From contig NC_084927.1 of assembly GCF_958298935.1 (NCBI RefSeq), positions 24,130,001 through 24,194,000 of the forward strand: a stretch of 64,000 nucleotides of DNA, read 5' to 3'. The position numbers and the translations under genes are program-made. Positions 11,901-23,989 of this stretch are shown in pieces. The notes under the pieces are model-generated. The model did no database searches, was not told where the DNA came from, and saw only the letters and a list, made by a program, of their open reading frames with translations. This DNA comes from Phragmites australis (taxonomy: Eukaryota > Streptophyta > Magnoliopsida > Poales > Poaceae). Each line of letters opens with the position of its first letter. Within the stretch, counting starts at the first letter, position 1.

Positions 11901-13333
11901 TTCTTTGCAGCTGGGGCAGACCATACTTGACGCGGAAATTCTTTCACCTCTTGGGAGAAAAGATGGGGGACAAGGTGATGCTTATTGTTGCTGAACATGA
12001 CGATAAACTTGTTGCTGGAGCGCTTAACCTTATTGGAGGTGATACATTGTTTGGTCGCTTATGGGGATGCCTGCCAGATGCTTATTTCCCCAATTTGCAT
12101 TTTGAAGCTTGCTATTATCAGGTATTTTCTACTTTACACACCTTTGGAACTATATAATTGCGAACAATGTCATTACTTGGTTTGCTTACAGAATATCGAT
12201 ACTGTCCAGGCAATTGAAGCAGCCATAGAGTTAAACCTGAGTAAGGTGGAGGCAGGTGCTCAGGGAGAGCACAAGATCCAGCGTGGTTACCTCCCAGTGA
12301 CAACTTACAGCTGCCACTACTTTTCAGATCCTGGTTTTGCGGCAGCTATTGGAAATTTTCTTGCCCATGAGACAGCTCAGGTATTTTCGCATGAATATTT
12401 TCAACCGGTCTCTAGAAATTATTCCAAAAGTGTGTGCTGTTAAGTGCTACCGTGCCATCTTGCTATATTCACTTCTATGTATGCCTGACAAGAATCTTTT
12501 CTAATCCACATTTATAATTCTGCCATCTGAGTGTATAGTATCTGTAGTTAATTAATGTACTTTTTGCCACCCAAATGCCAAACTCATTGCAGATTGAGTA
12601 TTATATCTTGCATCCTTAAATGCGAAACTTGGTTTCCTGTTTTCAACTCAATAGTTCCATTGTTATGGCCTCACATTATGATGGCTGATACGCCTCTACT
12701 GTGCAGATTGAGTGCTCTTGAATATTCACTGTGTACAGCATTATTACCTATAAAGTCGTATATTTCTTTAACCTGCAGTTTTTATGTCGCTCCCTCTTCT
12801 TTCACATAGCACAGCTACGAGATTTTTATGTGACCAAAGAGTTTATTACCGTCATCAGTGTCACGTTTTGGAGCTAATGCTAATCAATGTTTTTCTGGTG
12901 CTCATACGGAGTATAGTGGATGCTGGTGTTGCTAAAAACAAGAACATCTTATTAAACATGCATTAGCTATAGCAAGAATTTCTTAGTACCCTGTATTGAC
13001 CCACTAACATTATCCATGAGGCGTGATCTTTTACTTTTCTTTTTCTAGCTTGCTGTTGATTAGTTCTCTTTTTCCTCCCAGTTATGCCTGAATGTTGACA
13101 CCAGTGGCATATTTTTATGTCACACAGAGCCTTCACCTTTCTTAAAATCCAGAAATACAGTGTATACTGATAGAGGTTTTGCATACCTTCCTGCATTTTC
13201 TTGAAACTCCAACTAATGCTCCTTTTTGTGTCAATATCAGGTTAAGCATGTTATTAAGGTCCTGCATGATTCGGGTCCATACAAGGAAGACATACTGAAA
13301 GAATTTGCAGCTCAGCAAGACGATGGCATGTAA
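5951..13333 (+). CDS. FemAB-like (DUF482) acyltransferase-fold protein, probably plastid
   Basis: Twelve coding exons: 5951-6037, 8369-8515, 8601-8771, 9338-9420, 9528-9726, 10284-10405, 11041-11107, 11181-11231, 11402-11454, 11911-12121, 12210-12380, 13241-13333. They splice in frame to 484 residues. The first exon encodes a basic, Ala/Arg-rich leader (MASPAAATRHPYPTVLAS) typical of a chloroplast transit peptide. The rest is the FemAB_like family, present in bacteria and plants with a GNAT-type fold: ETGWLPFH, IGVVPLYLK, SHSRGEFVFD, YYPKLQSCVPFTPVTG, FPSEGEFSKL, KNIRQERKK, LMLIVAE-like strand, GCLPDAYFPNLHFEACYYQ, KIQRGYLPVTTYS. Bacterial FemA/B proteins move amino acids onto peptidoglycan; the plant substrate is not known, so I assign none. 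Intron 1 (2.3 kb) carries a transposon-like insertion. An alternative in-frame acceptor at 12192 would add six residues (NIDTVQ) to exon 11. The small exons and phase pattern argue for a live gene. Confidence 0.92.
6348..7875 (-). mobile_element. 1.5-kb GC-rich insertion in intron 1, retroposed-sequence candidate
   Basis: A 15-bp direct repeat (taggggaatcYgttt, 14/15 identical) flanks the block at 6333-6347 and 7876-7890. Immediately inside the left copy is a poly-T run, which reads as a poly-A tail on the minus strand. Long target duplication plus tail is the signature of LINE-driven insertion. The body is GC-rich and unlike the intron around it. Minus-strand frames are open for up to about 136 codons (7173-7583) but carry no motif I recognise, so the source is unknown. 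Confidence 0.55.
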
Positions 13334-14101
13334 AACACTGAAGGGACTTGCTGCTTTGCATATTGTATCATAGAACTAGAATCTTGCGTAGCACTAGGAA
13401 TACGGGCGATCCCATTCCCGTGCCTCCACAAGGAGCTGATATTTGTTGAAGTCTACGAACCTCACATTTGTACATTGCTAGGAATGTAAATATTTAACAT
13501 TTAAACCTAAAATCGTGGGCTTGAAAAGTCACATCTGAACTCAGGCATTCTAGTATACATCTCTGCTGTCAGAAATGCTATCTGGATGCAGTCACACAGC
13601 TGACACTTACACGAACCTAACCGTCGAGTTGTGACTTGTGAGGTACATGGTTCTACTTTTTACATCAGAAGAATCTAATGCTATATTTAGTCAACTTGTG
13701 TTGTCCTCTTTCTCGTGGGATATGAACTACAAAACAGGTGAGCAGTTCCCATCACCAAGAGAAAAAGGCAGGACGAGACACTCCCAACGTCGCATCAGCG
13801 TATCAGCCAAGATCCAGGCCAAAAAGGACGTCAGATACTGCCTCGGATTATGCATTGCATTATATACAAGGATACATGGGGTTCTTCCATCTCTCACCGA
13901 ACAAAGGCCAAGAAAGAAGCAACGCCGACTCAAAAGCCCGGTTAGAATCTCAAAGCAAACAATCTACCTAATCGCTAAATCTCCATTGGCTGCTGAAGAA
14001 ACATAGAGGATGAAGGGGTCACTGCCTAGTGCAGCAGAAGCTGCAGAAGAAGAGCCTTGATCAGTCTCCTGCCCTGGACTGCACTGCAACGTTGCTGCTG
14101 C
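13334..14101. other. Convergent intergenic region
   Basis: Holds the 3'-UTRs of the FemAB-like gene (+) and the response regulator (-), which converge here with 768 bp between stop codons. ORFs in it have no recognisable signature. Confidence 0.5.
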
Positions 14102-16344
14102 TCAGGCACACCACAGGGAGAGTGAGCAGCCGCCGCCTGATGACCATCTGTGCAGGAGCTCGCCCAGGCACAGGACGGCGTACACCAGCAGGCCGAGCTT
14201 GAAGAGGAGCGGGAAGTACTGAGAGAGCTCCACGCTCGACGAGTGCAGGACCTGAAAAGAAAACAACAACAACAACAACCGAACCGGATCAGCAAACAAT
14301 CTTATGCCGCGATGAACGAAACATCTGAGCTGTGGTGGAAGGGCAGTGACGTGCCATGGCAACCCCGGTGAAGTGCGCTCGCCGTCCAGACGGCGACGCG
14401 GCGCCGACGGCGGCGTGGGCGGAGGGCGGCGTCGGCTTCCTCTTGCACACGGTCTCGCACCCCGCGGAGTCCTTGGGCCTCGCGTTGGAGCAGTTCCTGA
14501 GGCGCTGCACGTCCTTGCTCTGGAAGGGCTTCACGATGTAGTCTTCGGCACCAGCGTTCAAGCATCTGTGCTCAGCAGCAAAGAGTTTAAACTCGTTAAT
14601 ATCATCTGCAGGACTCTGTTGCACAATCCAAGGTCAAGATTCTGCATGAATGCGCATACAAAGACGAAATCTTTCTCATTTTTAACGGACTGCTCATAAT
14701 GGGAGAAAGCCAGGTACTGGAATGTAGTCTACAGGCAGTTTACAGAAGCACTGTGATATATTCAGTGAGCTTTTCAAGGGCTTTAACCAAAATGTTTCAG
14801 CAGGCATTCAGAGCGAAGGCAGCTTCACCTTTTTAATTAACTGCATCAACTTTGCACAAAAACTGGTACTGACAAAAGAAAAACGACGGAGGCTCACCTG
14901 CTGATCCGCTGGGGCTCGTTTTCTGACGACATGACGATCACCGGTATCGGCTTCAGGGGGTTCAGCGCCTGAAAACATCCAGGAAATTTGCAGAGTGTAG
15001 TTAGACATGAAGTGAGCAAATGAAGCAACACACGCCAAAAATGCAGTGATTGGTCTGCCTGTGTGTACCTTGATGGCCTTGAGCAGGTCATAGCCGGTCA
15101 TCTCTGGCATGCAGTAGTCGGTGAGCACCATGTCGATGGCCTGCTCCTGCAAATTTTAATTGTTAAACTTAGCCCAATTATGTTAAGAAACTGTTCCAAA
15201 CACAGAAATCAAGGGAAAATATAGGGAGAAAAAAATAGAGAAACAGGATTCCATTGGAGTCCGTACTATAGACTCCCTACTGTCCCTACTCTCATGCTGT
15301 GTTGAGCTTTTACCGGGCATGAGAAATCATATCGTTTTTAACCATGCCACTAACGCAAGCTTCCTCTAAATCTCTACTAATGCATTTTATTACGGTAGTA
15401 GCAGTACTAAACTGGACAGCTTTTATCACGCTGCTGTAAGCCTGCAATGTTATTTTTTCCCCTTTGAGCCACCATGAAAAGTGGTGACCTTTTCCTTCCA
15501 AAAGAGAGAACAGAAGCCCTCACGCGCGCATGCGCGCGTCGTACGGTACGGTACGGCCGGGCCGGCGTCTCGCCGACAGGTGGCGCAGGAGCCCATGCAA
15601 CTCGCTGTGTGGAGTAGCCACCACGCGATGCCGGGTTTGCTTGCTTGCTGCTAATTGCAGTAAACTCCATCTGCATTCTTCTTCACACCGGTGACAGATG
15701 ATGTGAAACTGGCGATGACTGGTGAGAAAATATTTTTACCTTGCCCTCCTTCAGCCCGAGGAATTCCATCGCCTTCTTCGCGCTGTCGACGGCGATAACT
15801 GGGTGAAAATTGAGCTAGTTAGGTTCCAGCAGAGTAGCAGCGGCATGGAAGAATTCAGGCGATCAAAACTTTGGGAAAGCCTCTCCGTTTAGACTGGGAA
15901 AGAGCATGGGACAATGACAAATTGCAGGGCAGAGTTTAGGAGAAGAACAGATAGCAGTGTCATGCTCACTGCGCTAGCTCTACGAAGAAGAAGAAGAAAG
16001 ATGGCTTGCAATTACACAAGCTTTTCATACAATAATGTTTCAGAAAAAGGCTTCGTTTTAAAAAAAAATCAGAAAAGGCAGCAGAAACGGAACAAATGAA
16101 AGAATGAACGGACGGAAGGCGAGCCAGTACACAGCAGAAGCAGAAGTACCATTCGAGTTTCCACTGAGAGTGAGTGGGAGAAGAAAGACGAGCTATGAGC
16201 TCAGAAATTAAGCTGACCGTGGAATGAGCCGGCGCAGGAGTTGCTGTTGAGCAGCAGCTGCACCACCCTCCTGTCCACGGGGGAGTCGTCCACCAGCAGC
16301 ACCCTCATCACCCCCTCCTCCACCTCCACCCCTCCTACTTCCAT
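14102..16344 (-). CDS. RR9/RR10-like: Type-A two-component response regulator with C-terminal membrane segment
   Basis: Six coding exons on the minus strand: 16344-16218, 15798-15740, 15146-15069, 14968-14898, 14565-14364 (or 14355), 14251-14102, giving about 228-231 residues. A receiver domain fills residues 13-140. It has the acidic pair D19-D20 ([12 protein letters not shown]), phospho-acceptor D72 ([16 protein letters not shown]), S102 ([10 protein letters not shown]) and K124 (EDYIVKPF). No GARP/Myb output domain follows, so it is a type-A, cytokinin-inducible negative regulator acting as phosphate sink for histidine phosphotransfer proteins. The last exon is unusual: it encodes a hydrophobic stretch ([20 protein letters not shown]) and a short Ser/Cys tail ending in WCA, a likely tail anchor. 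I recall a similar tail in rice ORR9/ORR10, hence the tentative symbol. The final intron lacks a strong GT donor. The start is the first ATG; upstream in-frame codons are non-ATG. Confidence 0.9.
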
Positions 16345-16442
16345 CTCTCTCCTCCTCTGTTTCAGTGTCTCCCCTTTTCTCCCCAACCAGCGCAGCAGCA
16401 GCAGCAAGAACTTCTACTCGTGGTAAGAAAGGGGATTGCCGG

Positions 16443-16452
16443 CTCTTATAAA
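16443..16452 (-). promoter_or_regulatory. Possible TATA box of the response regulator
   Basis: On the minus strand GTTTATAAGA lies about 100 bp upstream of the start codon, a normal spacing for a grass TATA element. No other TATA-like word lies between it and the ATG. Confidence 0.4.
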
Positions 16453-18540
16453 CGAAACGCCACAGGTGACACCACCAAGAAAAAAGACTCAGGAGTGAGA
16501 GGAAGACGAGGAGGCAATCCGCTAACGGCTGCAGGACAGGGGGAGGTATAAGTGTCCGGAGTGTGAGCGAGCCGGAGGGAGAGGAACTCCGGACTGTGGA
16601 GAAGGAGGAGGAGGAGAGGAGGACGAGCGCGCGCGTGGGCCCCACGCGCCCGTGTGCGGGTCCCACCGGGGGTGTGGGGGAGGGTAGCTCGCGCGGCACG
16701 GGAATTGCTTTTCCTCTAGATTTTGCTGTCGGGGAATCTCTCCACACCACGCTCCCCTTCTTCGGTTCATCCTCCCCGCTTTTCATCATTTTCGTTTCTT
16801 TTCTCCTGACTTTCCTGGTTTCCAAAAGATTCAGGACATGCTTAGTTTTAGCATAACATTGTCACGTCTAGTCATACTATAGATTTTTAAATAACTATTT
16901 GATTAACTGTTACAATTATAATAAATCATATTTTATTATCTTTTTCTCACATGTCATATACCCAATATGTTTACTAATTTTATAATACTTATAGCTAAAA
17001 ATTTATTAGCTAACTTTTTTATATCAAGCCACACTTGACAAGTTTAAGCGGACAAATATAGTTGCAATTTAATCTTATGTGTCTATCATTAAAAAAATCA
17101 GATTTATCTATATTTCTATAAAATACACGAGTTATAACAGATCTGATCGATCTTTATCGTTCACTCGAGTTTATCAAACGGTCACCATCCAAAGTAAAAC
17201 ACAGTTTCTCGTTCCAAAAATATATTTATATTTGTCTTCTATATATTTCAAAAATACATTCAATTTTCTATTATTTATCTTCCACACCTGCACGTCTAAT
17301 ATTTGCTAAATTGATTTTGCGTGTATAAAACAAATGTACAGTACTAGTATGCATCAAGTCGACTGCTAGTTACTCTTAACCGTTGAGGTTGCTAGAATAA
17401 GAAACACCAATTTGGTTGGGTTGAATTGAATTGAACCGATTCGATTTGATTCGCGCGGCGACCCTGACGGTTTCTTTTTCGCGGGTAGCTAGATATGGAG
17501 GATTTAAAAAGTCAGCACGTGGAATCGATCCTGCTGTATGACCCAACAGCTTCGTTGGTTTGATCCTGCAGATGGAGTGTTCGCATGGTTGGGTCAACGA
17601 AAGAGAATTTTAGCCTTTTAGATCCACTTACGTGTTTGTGCCCGTAGTGGCAGCTGCGTACCAAAGTCTGTAAGGAATCCAGGGATTCGGTAGAAAGTTC
17701 TACATGAATTTCACTGAAAACAATTCAACTCAAGTATGAGTTGAAAAAAAAAATCTCGTGCTCGAAATGACCTTTATCCTACCTATCTGAATGTATCGTC
17801 CCATCGTGTATTTCAACGTGTACATATACATGGGCGGTGCCTCGCCGCCGCCATAATTCAACGTGCCATGCTACTCTAGTGCGCACACAACTCTCGTGGT
17901 GCTAGGACGATGCAATCTTAGCATTCTTCGTGCCGCCACCACCTTGACGCAGGTAAAGCTGGAGAAGCAGGCAAGCTGCACGCTGAAGAGGAGGAGGAGA
18001 AGAGGAGGGACATGATGGTGAATACTTGTTTTTCCTTCTATTATTCGTGTGCATGAAACTCCAACAAATCAACGCTGAGAGGAGGGTGTCAGCTACCCCT
18101 GCAGCTCAATAATCCTCTAGATAATGTTAAGATGTGCCGTCGAATAAGGCATGTATAATGGTGCCACCTCGTTCCTCTGCCTTACCATATCCGTGAATAA
18201 TGTACATGGAGAAAGAAGATCAAGGAGATTTAATGCTGCTCATCTCACTTGGATAATTGTGGGAGTATATTACATCACAAGTGTAACAGCTTACAATGTT
18301 GGTGCACTAAGATCTTATTTAGTGGTGCATTTTAGGTTCAAATTCTACAATCTCACACTTCAACATCTGAGGGAAGCACATTTAGGCAGATTGTAGTAAC
18401 GAATATGATTCTTTTAGGTATATATATGTGTGTGATTTTAGTGATTAATAATAATATATTTAATGGTAAATTAATAGAGCATCGCGTTTCAAAAATATTT
18501 ACAAAAGACTACGAAATGATTAGGTTTCGAAGTTTGAAAC
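16453..18540. other. Promoter-side and intergenic DNA without a gene
   Basis: To about 16830 this is GC-rich flank of the response regulator. Beyond it lies AT-rich sequence, with a possible MITE remnant at about 16850-17050. No protein or RNA gene is recognised. Confidence 0.4.
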
Positions 18541-18559
18541 CCTGGATAAGGCAACCTAA

Positions 18560-19345
18560 GTGCATATAGCTTTAAGTGGCTGGTGGTCAGATCGATGTTG
18601 AAGTGACGGTCAGACCGCCAGCGTGCATAAGATTTTAGCCTCTAGCGGTCAGACCGGTCCTATTGGCGACCAAACCACGATATCTTACCGGCACCACTTT
18701 GCGAGGCCGCCGGCGAAGGCTCCGGTGAAGCCTTCGACAATGAAGGTTACCAAAATGCTCTATAGGACTAGTGGAGTACTTCTAAAGTGATTTGGACAAC
18801 ATTCATCGAGCTAAACTCAAAATACCCCATGGATAAGCCCTAGACTAGGTTTAACTTGGGTCTATACGACATGGGGATCAACTCGAGCTTGGAAATGAAA
18901 AAAAAAGGTAGGGGATGGCTCACCTTAGTGTAAGGAACCTTTCTATTGGAGGGGATCACTTCGGGGAAGCTCCGATTTTGAGATCAGGCTCCAGGGTGGT
19001 TTGGAGCTTGAGTTGGATGAACTCGCGTGGAAACCTCACCGATGACGAGGGTGAAAGGGATAAGCTCGAGGAAGTCCCCTCCGTCGATCTTCGGTCGTCG
19101 TGGGCATCGAGGTGGTCTCTCTCTTGTTGTGGGTGAAGGAGTGAGTGAGAGTGAGAGTGTGAGAAAGTGCGTGAGAGAGAGTTGGTCGACTTGCTTAAGT
19201 GGAATCTCTACACTGTGGCGATCAGATCGCGAGAAATATCGGTCAGACTGCGGAAAGTTCACGTGGCAAGCCTACGTGGCTGCCCCCCGGCGGTTAGACC
19301 GTGGGGAATCCCGGTATATTGCGAGGATAGTCTTGTAATAAAAAC
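18560..19345. repeat. Retroelement-like block with repeated GGTCAGACCG words
   Basis: The short palindromic word CGGTCAGACCG and near copies recur at about 18570, 18605, 18640, 19220, 19245 and 19290. Such clusters are common in grass LTR-retrotransposon and CACTA sequences. No LTR ends or coding domain could be fixed, so the class stays open. Confidence 0.4.
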
Positions 19346-21138
19346 TTGATTATATTCCCTTTTTCTATTCTTCTTCATCTCTAAGGCATTTAGTGTATTT
19401 CTAAAGGGCTCTAAATTATCTTCAAGTACTTTTTAGTCGTGTTTAAACTTAAGTTATTAAACAAATACGTATAAATATAATATCATGATGATTATAAATA
19501 ATTAATTATGTGATCAACATTTTGAGATATAACAATTACGCTACTAGCAAATGGTGTTGTCAGTCGGATCAAAGAGGAGGCTATCTCTTGGGATTTTGTG
19601 GGGGCACGGCACTTAGGTTGCCTTTTTAGTAGAGAATAGTTTATGTTGTTCCTTGGCCATCTTTTTCTTTTCTTTTGCTTGTTTCTTTAAACCTTGGGGT
19701 ACTCCCTTCTAATTATAGAGAGATTGAGAGAGAGGGGTTTCAATTTCTAGATAATCTTTCTTTTTTTTGCGAAAAGTGTAACTTCCAAATAATCTGACAT
19801 TAGAAAAGCTGCTTTCAATCAGATGTTGTGTAGAGCTTGTGATTAAGCCATTTTTACTGTTAACTTATTCTTTGCTCTTTGTATGAACCTAAAACAGCAA
19901 CTGATTAATTATTTCCGCAGATCGAGTACAGCATCGGAGGCAAAACTATTGATAGACAGAGGTGAGCCCTTTTGGCTTGTTCCCGTTGTTGTTCCCGCTG
20001 TGCGCCTGCATGGTTTCTTTTTGTTCCCCTATTGACTGCTACTGTTGTATTCATTTGGTTCTGACGGTGTACCCGTGTACTATAGGCTAAATCGGATTCC
20101 GTCAATGACTAGCCCGACTAAATTCGACGACACAAAATATAAGTATAGTAGGTACATACACAAAAGGAGCTGGTATATGCATGTACGATGGAGGTTCATT
20201 TAAAGCTTGTTTGAATACGGATCTCTGGATTTGTCCGGCCGGTTGGGCTGAACGGTGATCTAGAAAAATAGGGTCATCTGAACATTACTGTTTCGTATGT
20301 TACCCTGTTACTAGATCATACGCAGCCCAACACAGCATTGCATGCATGCAGGGACAATAACAGTCTCGATCGATCGCGCATCGTCAGCTCAGCCCCCACA
20401 AGATCTTCTGTAGACGTACGCTGGCCGGCTCAGGCTCACGCTCGGCGCTGTACGCGCGCTGAGAGACACCTACAGGCTACAGCTACTCGTACGACGCATG
20501 CATGCATGCATGCATGCAGCCTTGTCCGTCGCAGGCGGTCGTAGCAGCATCTTGAATTTAAAGCTCTGGCCGTGTGAATAATTCAACTCGAGGCGGAGGA
20601 ACGGCGGCAACAAACGCAGATGGAGCAGGCCGGCCGGAGCGGGGCTGGGCTCGGGGCGCGCACGCGCCAAGTGGAATCGATCTTGCGCCGGTTGCAAGTC
20701 GAGCGACATGCGGCGCCGGTTGCGATTCGAGCGGCGCTAGCGCCGGACAATCTTGTCGCCGTGCTGTATCTGTACGTGTGCTAGCTGATGCTGCTGCTGA
20801 TGATGATGATGCGTTGCCTTCAATTCGGTCACGGGGCGTATCAGAGGATCTGCGTGCAGGCGCATTGACGCATATATGGTTCGTGACATCGATCGATCCT
20901 TCATTAATTCCCGTGTGGGGAATGGGGCTTGGGAATATGTCGTATTGCCCTATAGTCGCTCAGTTAGTCAGTTTCCTGTTGACGGTGCGCGTGGACCAAA
21001 TAGTGGGACCATGAAGCAGTGGAACATCCCTCTTAGCCTTTTTTTTTTTTGAAATATTCGTCTTGACTTCTTGTAAGCCTATGAATCCTGAATACGTGTT
21101 CTATTTTAGTTTTTATTTTCATTTTTTTTGAGTGAAGA
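19346..21138. other. Intergenic, low-copy looking, no gene
   Basis: Mixed AT-rich and GC-rich DNA. The open frames at 20574-21014 and nearby lack family signatures and look like chance in GC-rich sequence. Confidence 0.4.
20496..20518. repeat. (CATG)n microsatellite
   Basis: Tandem GCAT/CATG tetranucleotides repeat about five and a half times. Each unit is self-complementary. Confidence 0.9.
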
Positions 21139-21330
21139 CACTACAAAACTAGTTACAAGTGTTGTCTTATCAATACTAGTTGAATAATAACCACGACTGA
21201 AAATGTATCAGTACCGGTTTTGAAATTTTCATGTATGGATAATGATTGAGCCGTTAAGAATCAACACTGAAATAAGCAAGCCTTTTGATTTAAAAACTAC
21301 TTGAAACAGTATAAAAAATTTAATGAACTC
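21139..21330 (+). mobile_element. CACTA-type transposon end fragment
   Basis: The segment begins CACTACAAAACTAG and continues with subterminal text typical of grass CACTA elements (ATCAGTACCGGTTTTGAAAT). No matching 3' end (TTTTGTAGTG) was found nearby, so this is probably a truncated end. Confidence 0.55.
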
Positions 21331-22059
21331 TTTGTATATAAACGCGGGGGATAAAGAAGCATACTACTCAGATATATTGCGCTGACATTGACTGATCAAA
21401 TTTTATACTAGTCACATTGACTGATCACATAATCGATGGAATGTGACTAGTTTGTCCGCTTTTTTTTCCTCGAAAAAGAATCATATCTCATTTCATGTCT
21501 TCAATAACTTGAAACTAAATACACACTTTTATTTCAAGGTCCTGGAAAGGATTTATAGCCTGTTCAAGTGGTATATACTCCTGTGGTAACAAGTAATGCT
21601 AGCCTGTGCTGTTGATTCCTGGTCCTTAATTTGTTGCCAAAAAATGCATTACTCCTCCCAAAATAGAAAATGATGAATCTCTACATGAAAAAAAGCTCTA
21701 AACTTTCAAATCCAATATACAAGTATGAAATTTACTAAAAAGTACAATATAAATATATTAAAAGTTCTCAACATCAAAAAATCAACAAATAAGTTTGAAA
21801 ATTGTGAAAACTAGAATAGAAATAGTCTAAAATCTAGGGTAATCCTAAACCTACCCGGACTACCTTTGGATCCGCATGCTAAATAGGAACTAATGGCGTA
21901 TGAAATGGAGAGTAAAAAAAAGATCCTTTAGAGACCTTTCTATTGATATTGTTCCCCAAAAGGGCCCTGACGGCACATGTCAAGCCAGCATCAAAACATG
22001 ATAATGAACAGTCAGAGGAGCCAAAAGTTTCACATAAAGGTGCACTGCACCATCAAAAC

Positions 22060-22083
22060 CTTTGCTTTGCTTTGCTTTGCTTT
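22060..22083 (+). repeat. (CTTTG)n microsatellite
   Basis: Four to five tandem copies of the pentamer CTTTG. Confidence 0.85.
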
Positions 22084-23559
22084 AAGATCTCGCCGTTTGA
22101 CCTAAGGAAAAAAAAGGTTTACAGATCTCCACTTGACCCTCGAAACTTTTGACCGGCTGATCGATTGTGAATCTATTAAAACAATCTGCACCCACAGCGA
22201 CCTTGTTGCCTTCATATCACACTATCTCTTGTGGCTTTTTAATTCAAAGAAATGCATGCTGCTGCAATGGAGCCAGCTGAGCATCGGAGGCAACGAGGTA
22301 TAGCCTACCAGCTCAATTACCACTGTAGCACTAAAAGGATGACATGCGTGTACCACAGAGAAAGGGGTTTGAAGAACTTGGTTATGACTTATGAGTGGCC
22401 CCTGCTGCACTGCAGCCAAAGATTTGAGCCACCCTTACAGTAGGGCCAGCCGCGGATTACACCAAGATTGGAGGTACAGATTCTTCAAACAAAAAGGCGT
22501 CGCCAAAAAAGCGAGATGGCATTGTTAGGTGGGCAATAATGGTTTTCTCTGATCAGTAGTCACGCACTAGGCAGGATTTGGATTTCCATCAGGAAATCCA
22601 GGGAAAATGATCGCGGGTACGCGAAATCCCCCCACAAAGATTCTTCGGTGAGAGAGACCAAGGATATCTAGCATCAGTACAAAGTACTCTAGCAGCAGCA
22701 GCAGCACTAATTGGTACTCAGGAGCATTTACTGAAGAAAAGAAAAGGTTGCGGCGTCTCGATCGCTGTATTATGACGTCCACACACGATCACGAGCTGGT
22801 GAGCGTTCGTTCTTTAGAGATCCGAGGAAAGCAACGTACGGCACAGACAGTTCTATGGCCGAGATCAGATCATGTGGAGGTGTCCTTGACACGACGTGTT
22901 ACACCCGTCAAATCGATCGCGTTCTGTACCGGCGATCGGAGTCCAGGAGGGGACAGAGTAACTGCTCTTGCTGCTCCGGTTACAACCGCTCGTCGCGAGT
23001 CGTGGGGGCGGCGTTGCGTGACCTCTGCAGATCGTGCAGCGAGAGAGAGAGAGAGAGACGAGAGGAGAGGAGGAAGAGAACAAAATCCAAATCTCTGAGG
23101 AGATCGGAGCGGCTGGCAGGGTGTTATCAGGTGGGGCTGAGCTTAAGCACCAGGCCGAGGATGGCGCAGGGCCCAGGCAGGCATCGTCCACGGTGATGAC
23201 GCTGCCATGCCCGGGGAACATGGGCAGCGGACACGGCACGGGTTTTTTTTTTTTTTTTGGTGATTTGTTTGTTCTGGCGTAACCACCACCAACCTAGGTT
23301 TCTGTTGTATCGGGATCACGTGACAGGCTCAGTTCCAGGTTGGCTTGGCCCTTTCTGCTAGTTTATCTCTTTTTTTTGAAAAAAAACGAGCTTCTGCTAG
23401 TTTATCTTCGTCTAGAAAGAAACTAGCAAGGCCTAAGGCTATCGCTGGTTCTATTTGTTACCTTTACAAGAAACGACTTACAGTAATAAGCAACACTCCG
23501 TGTGAAAAATTATCCTGATGAAAGACGACCCTATGTGATCGTACTCTGCTAGCGCTTAT
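22084..23559. other. Intergenic, no supported gene
   Basis: Open frames between 22750 and 23280 on both strands are mutually overlapping and carry no family motif. A short GA run lies at 23040-23060 and a poly-T run near 23245. I see nothing else. Confidence 0.4.
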
Positions 23560-23975
23560 TAGGTTGTTTGTTTCAGCTAAGTAGATTATAGATTATGATC
23601 ATAATTTTTAAGCTAAAGTAAATAAACAGATTGTATAATTTAATTTTTAATAATTTAGTTCTTAGATTGTAGCAATCTATGTCCCACCAGTTTATACAGA
23701 TTATGTAATTCAATTTCTTATAATCTATAATTTATAAGTTGTTTTTCATAATTTTCAGTGAGACAAATAGAGCTTGCATATTGTGGATTATGATAATAAT
23801 CTTTAAGTTAAAATAAATAGTTAGATAGTACAATTTAACTTTTAACAATCTAGTCATCAAATTGTAACATTCTAGCAATACATATTTCATCAGCTTATAC
23901 AGATTGTGCTTATAATTCATAATTTACAAGTTATTTTTCATAATCTTTAAGTGAAACAAATAGACCCTTACTTCG
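23560..23975. mobile_element. Two adjacent MITE copies, AGATTGTAxCAATCT family
   Basis: Two blocks of about 200 bp (23565-23765 and 23766-23970) share the same order: GTTTCAGCTAA-type start, TTATGATCATAAT-type word, AGATTGTAGCAATCT palindrome, then a TTTATACAGATT segment and an AGTGAGACAAATAGA end. The element at 36382-36698 has the same words. They look like neighbouring insertions or a tandem copy of one family. Confidence 0.6.
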
Positions 23976-23989
23976 GCAACTAAAACTTT

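Noticed and set aside
17960..17980. miR164-like string (TGGAGAAGCAGG then diverging)
   Set aside because: The first 12 bases match miR164, but the rest has four mismatches and no complementary arm lies within about 150 bp, so no hairpin forms.
18270..18345. tRNA-like B box (AGGTTCAAATTCTAC)
   Set aside because: No acceptor or anticodon stem can be formed around it.
22748..23282. Overlapping 82-124-codon frames on both strands
   Set aside because: No family signature, no exon structure, and low-complexity GA runs inside.
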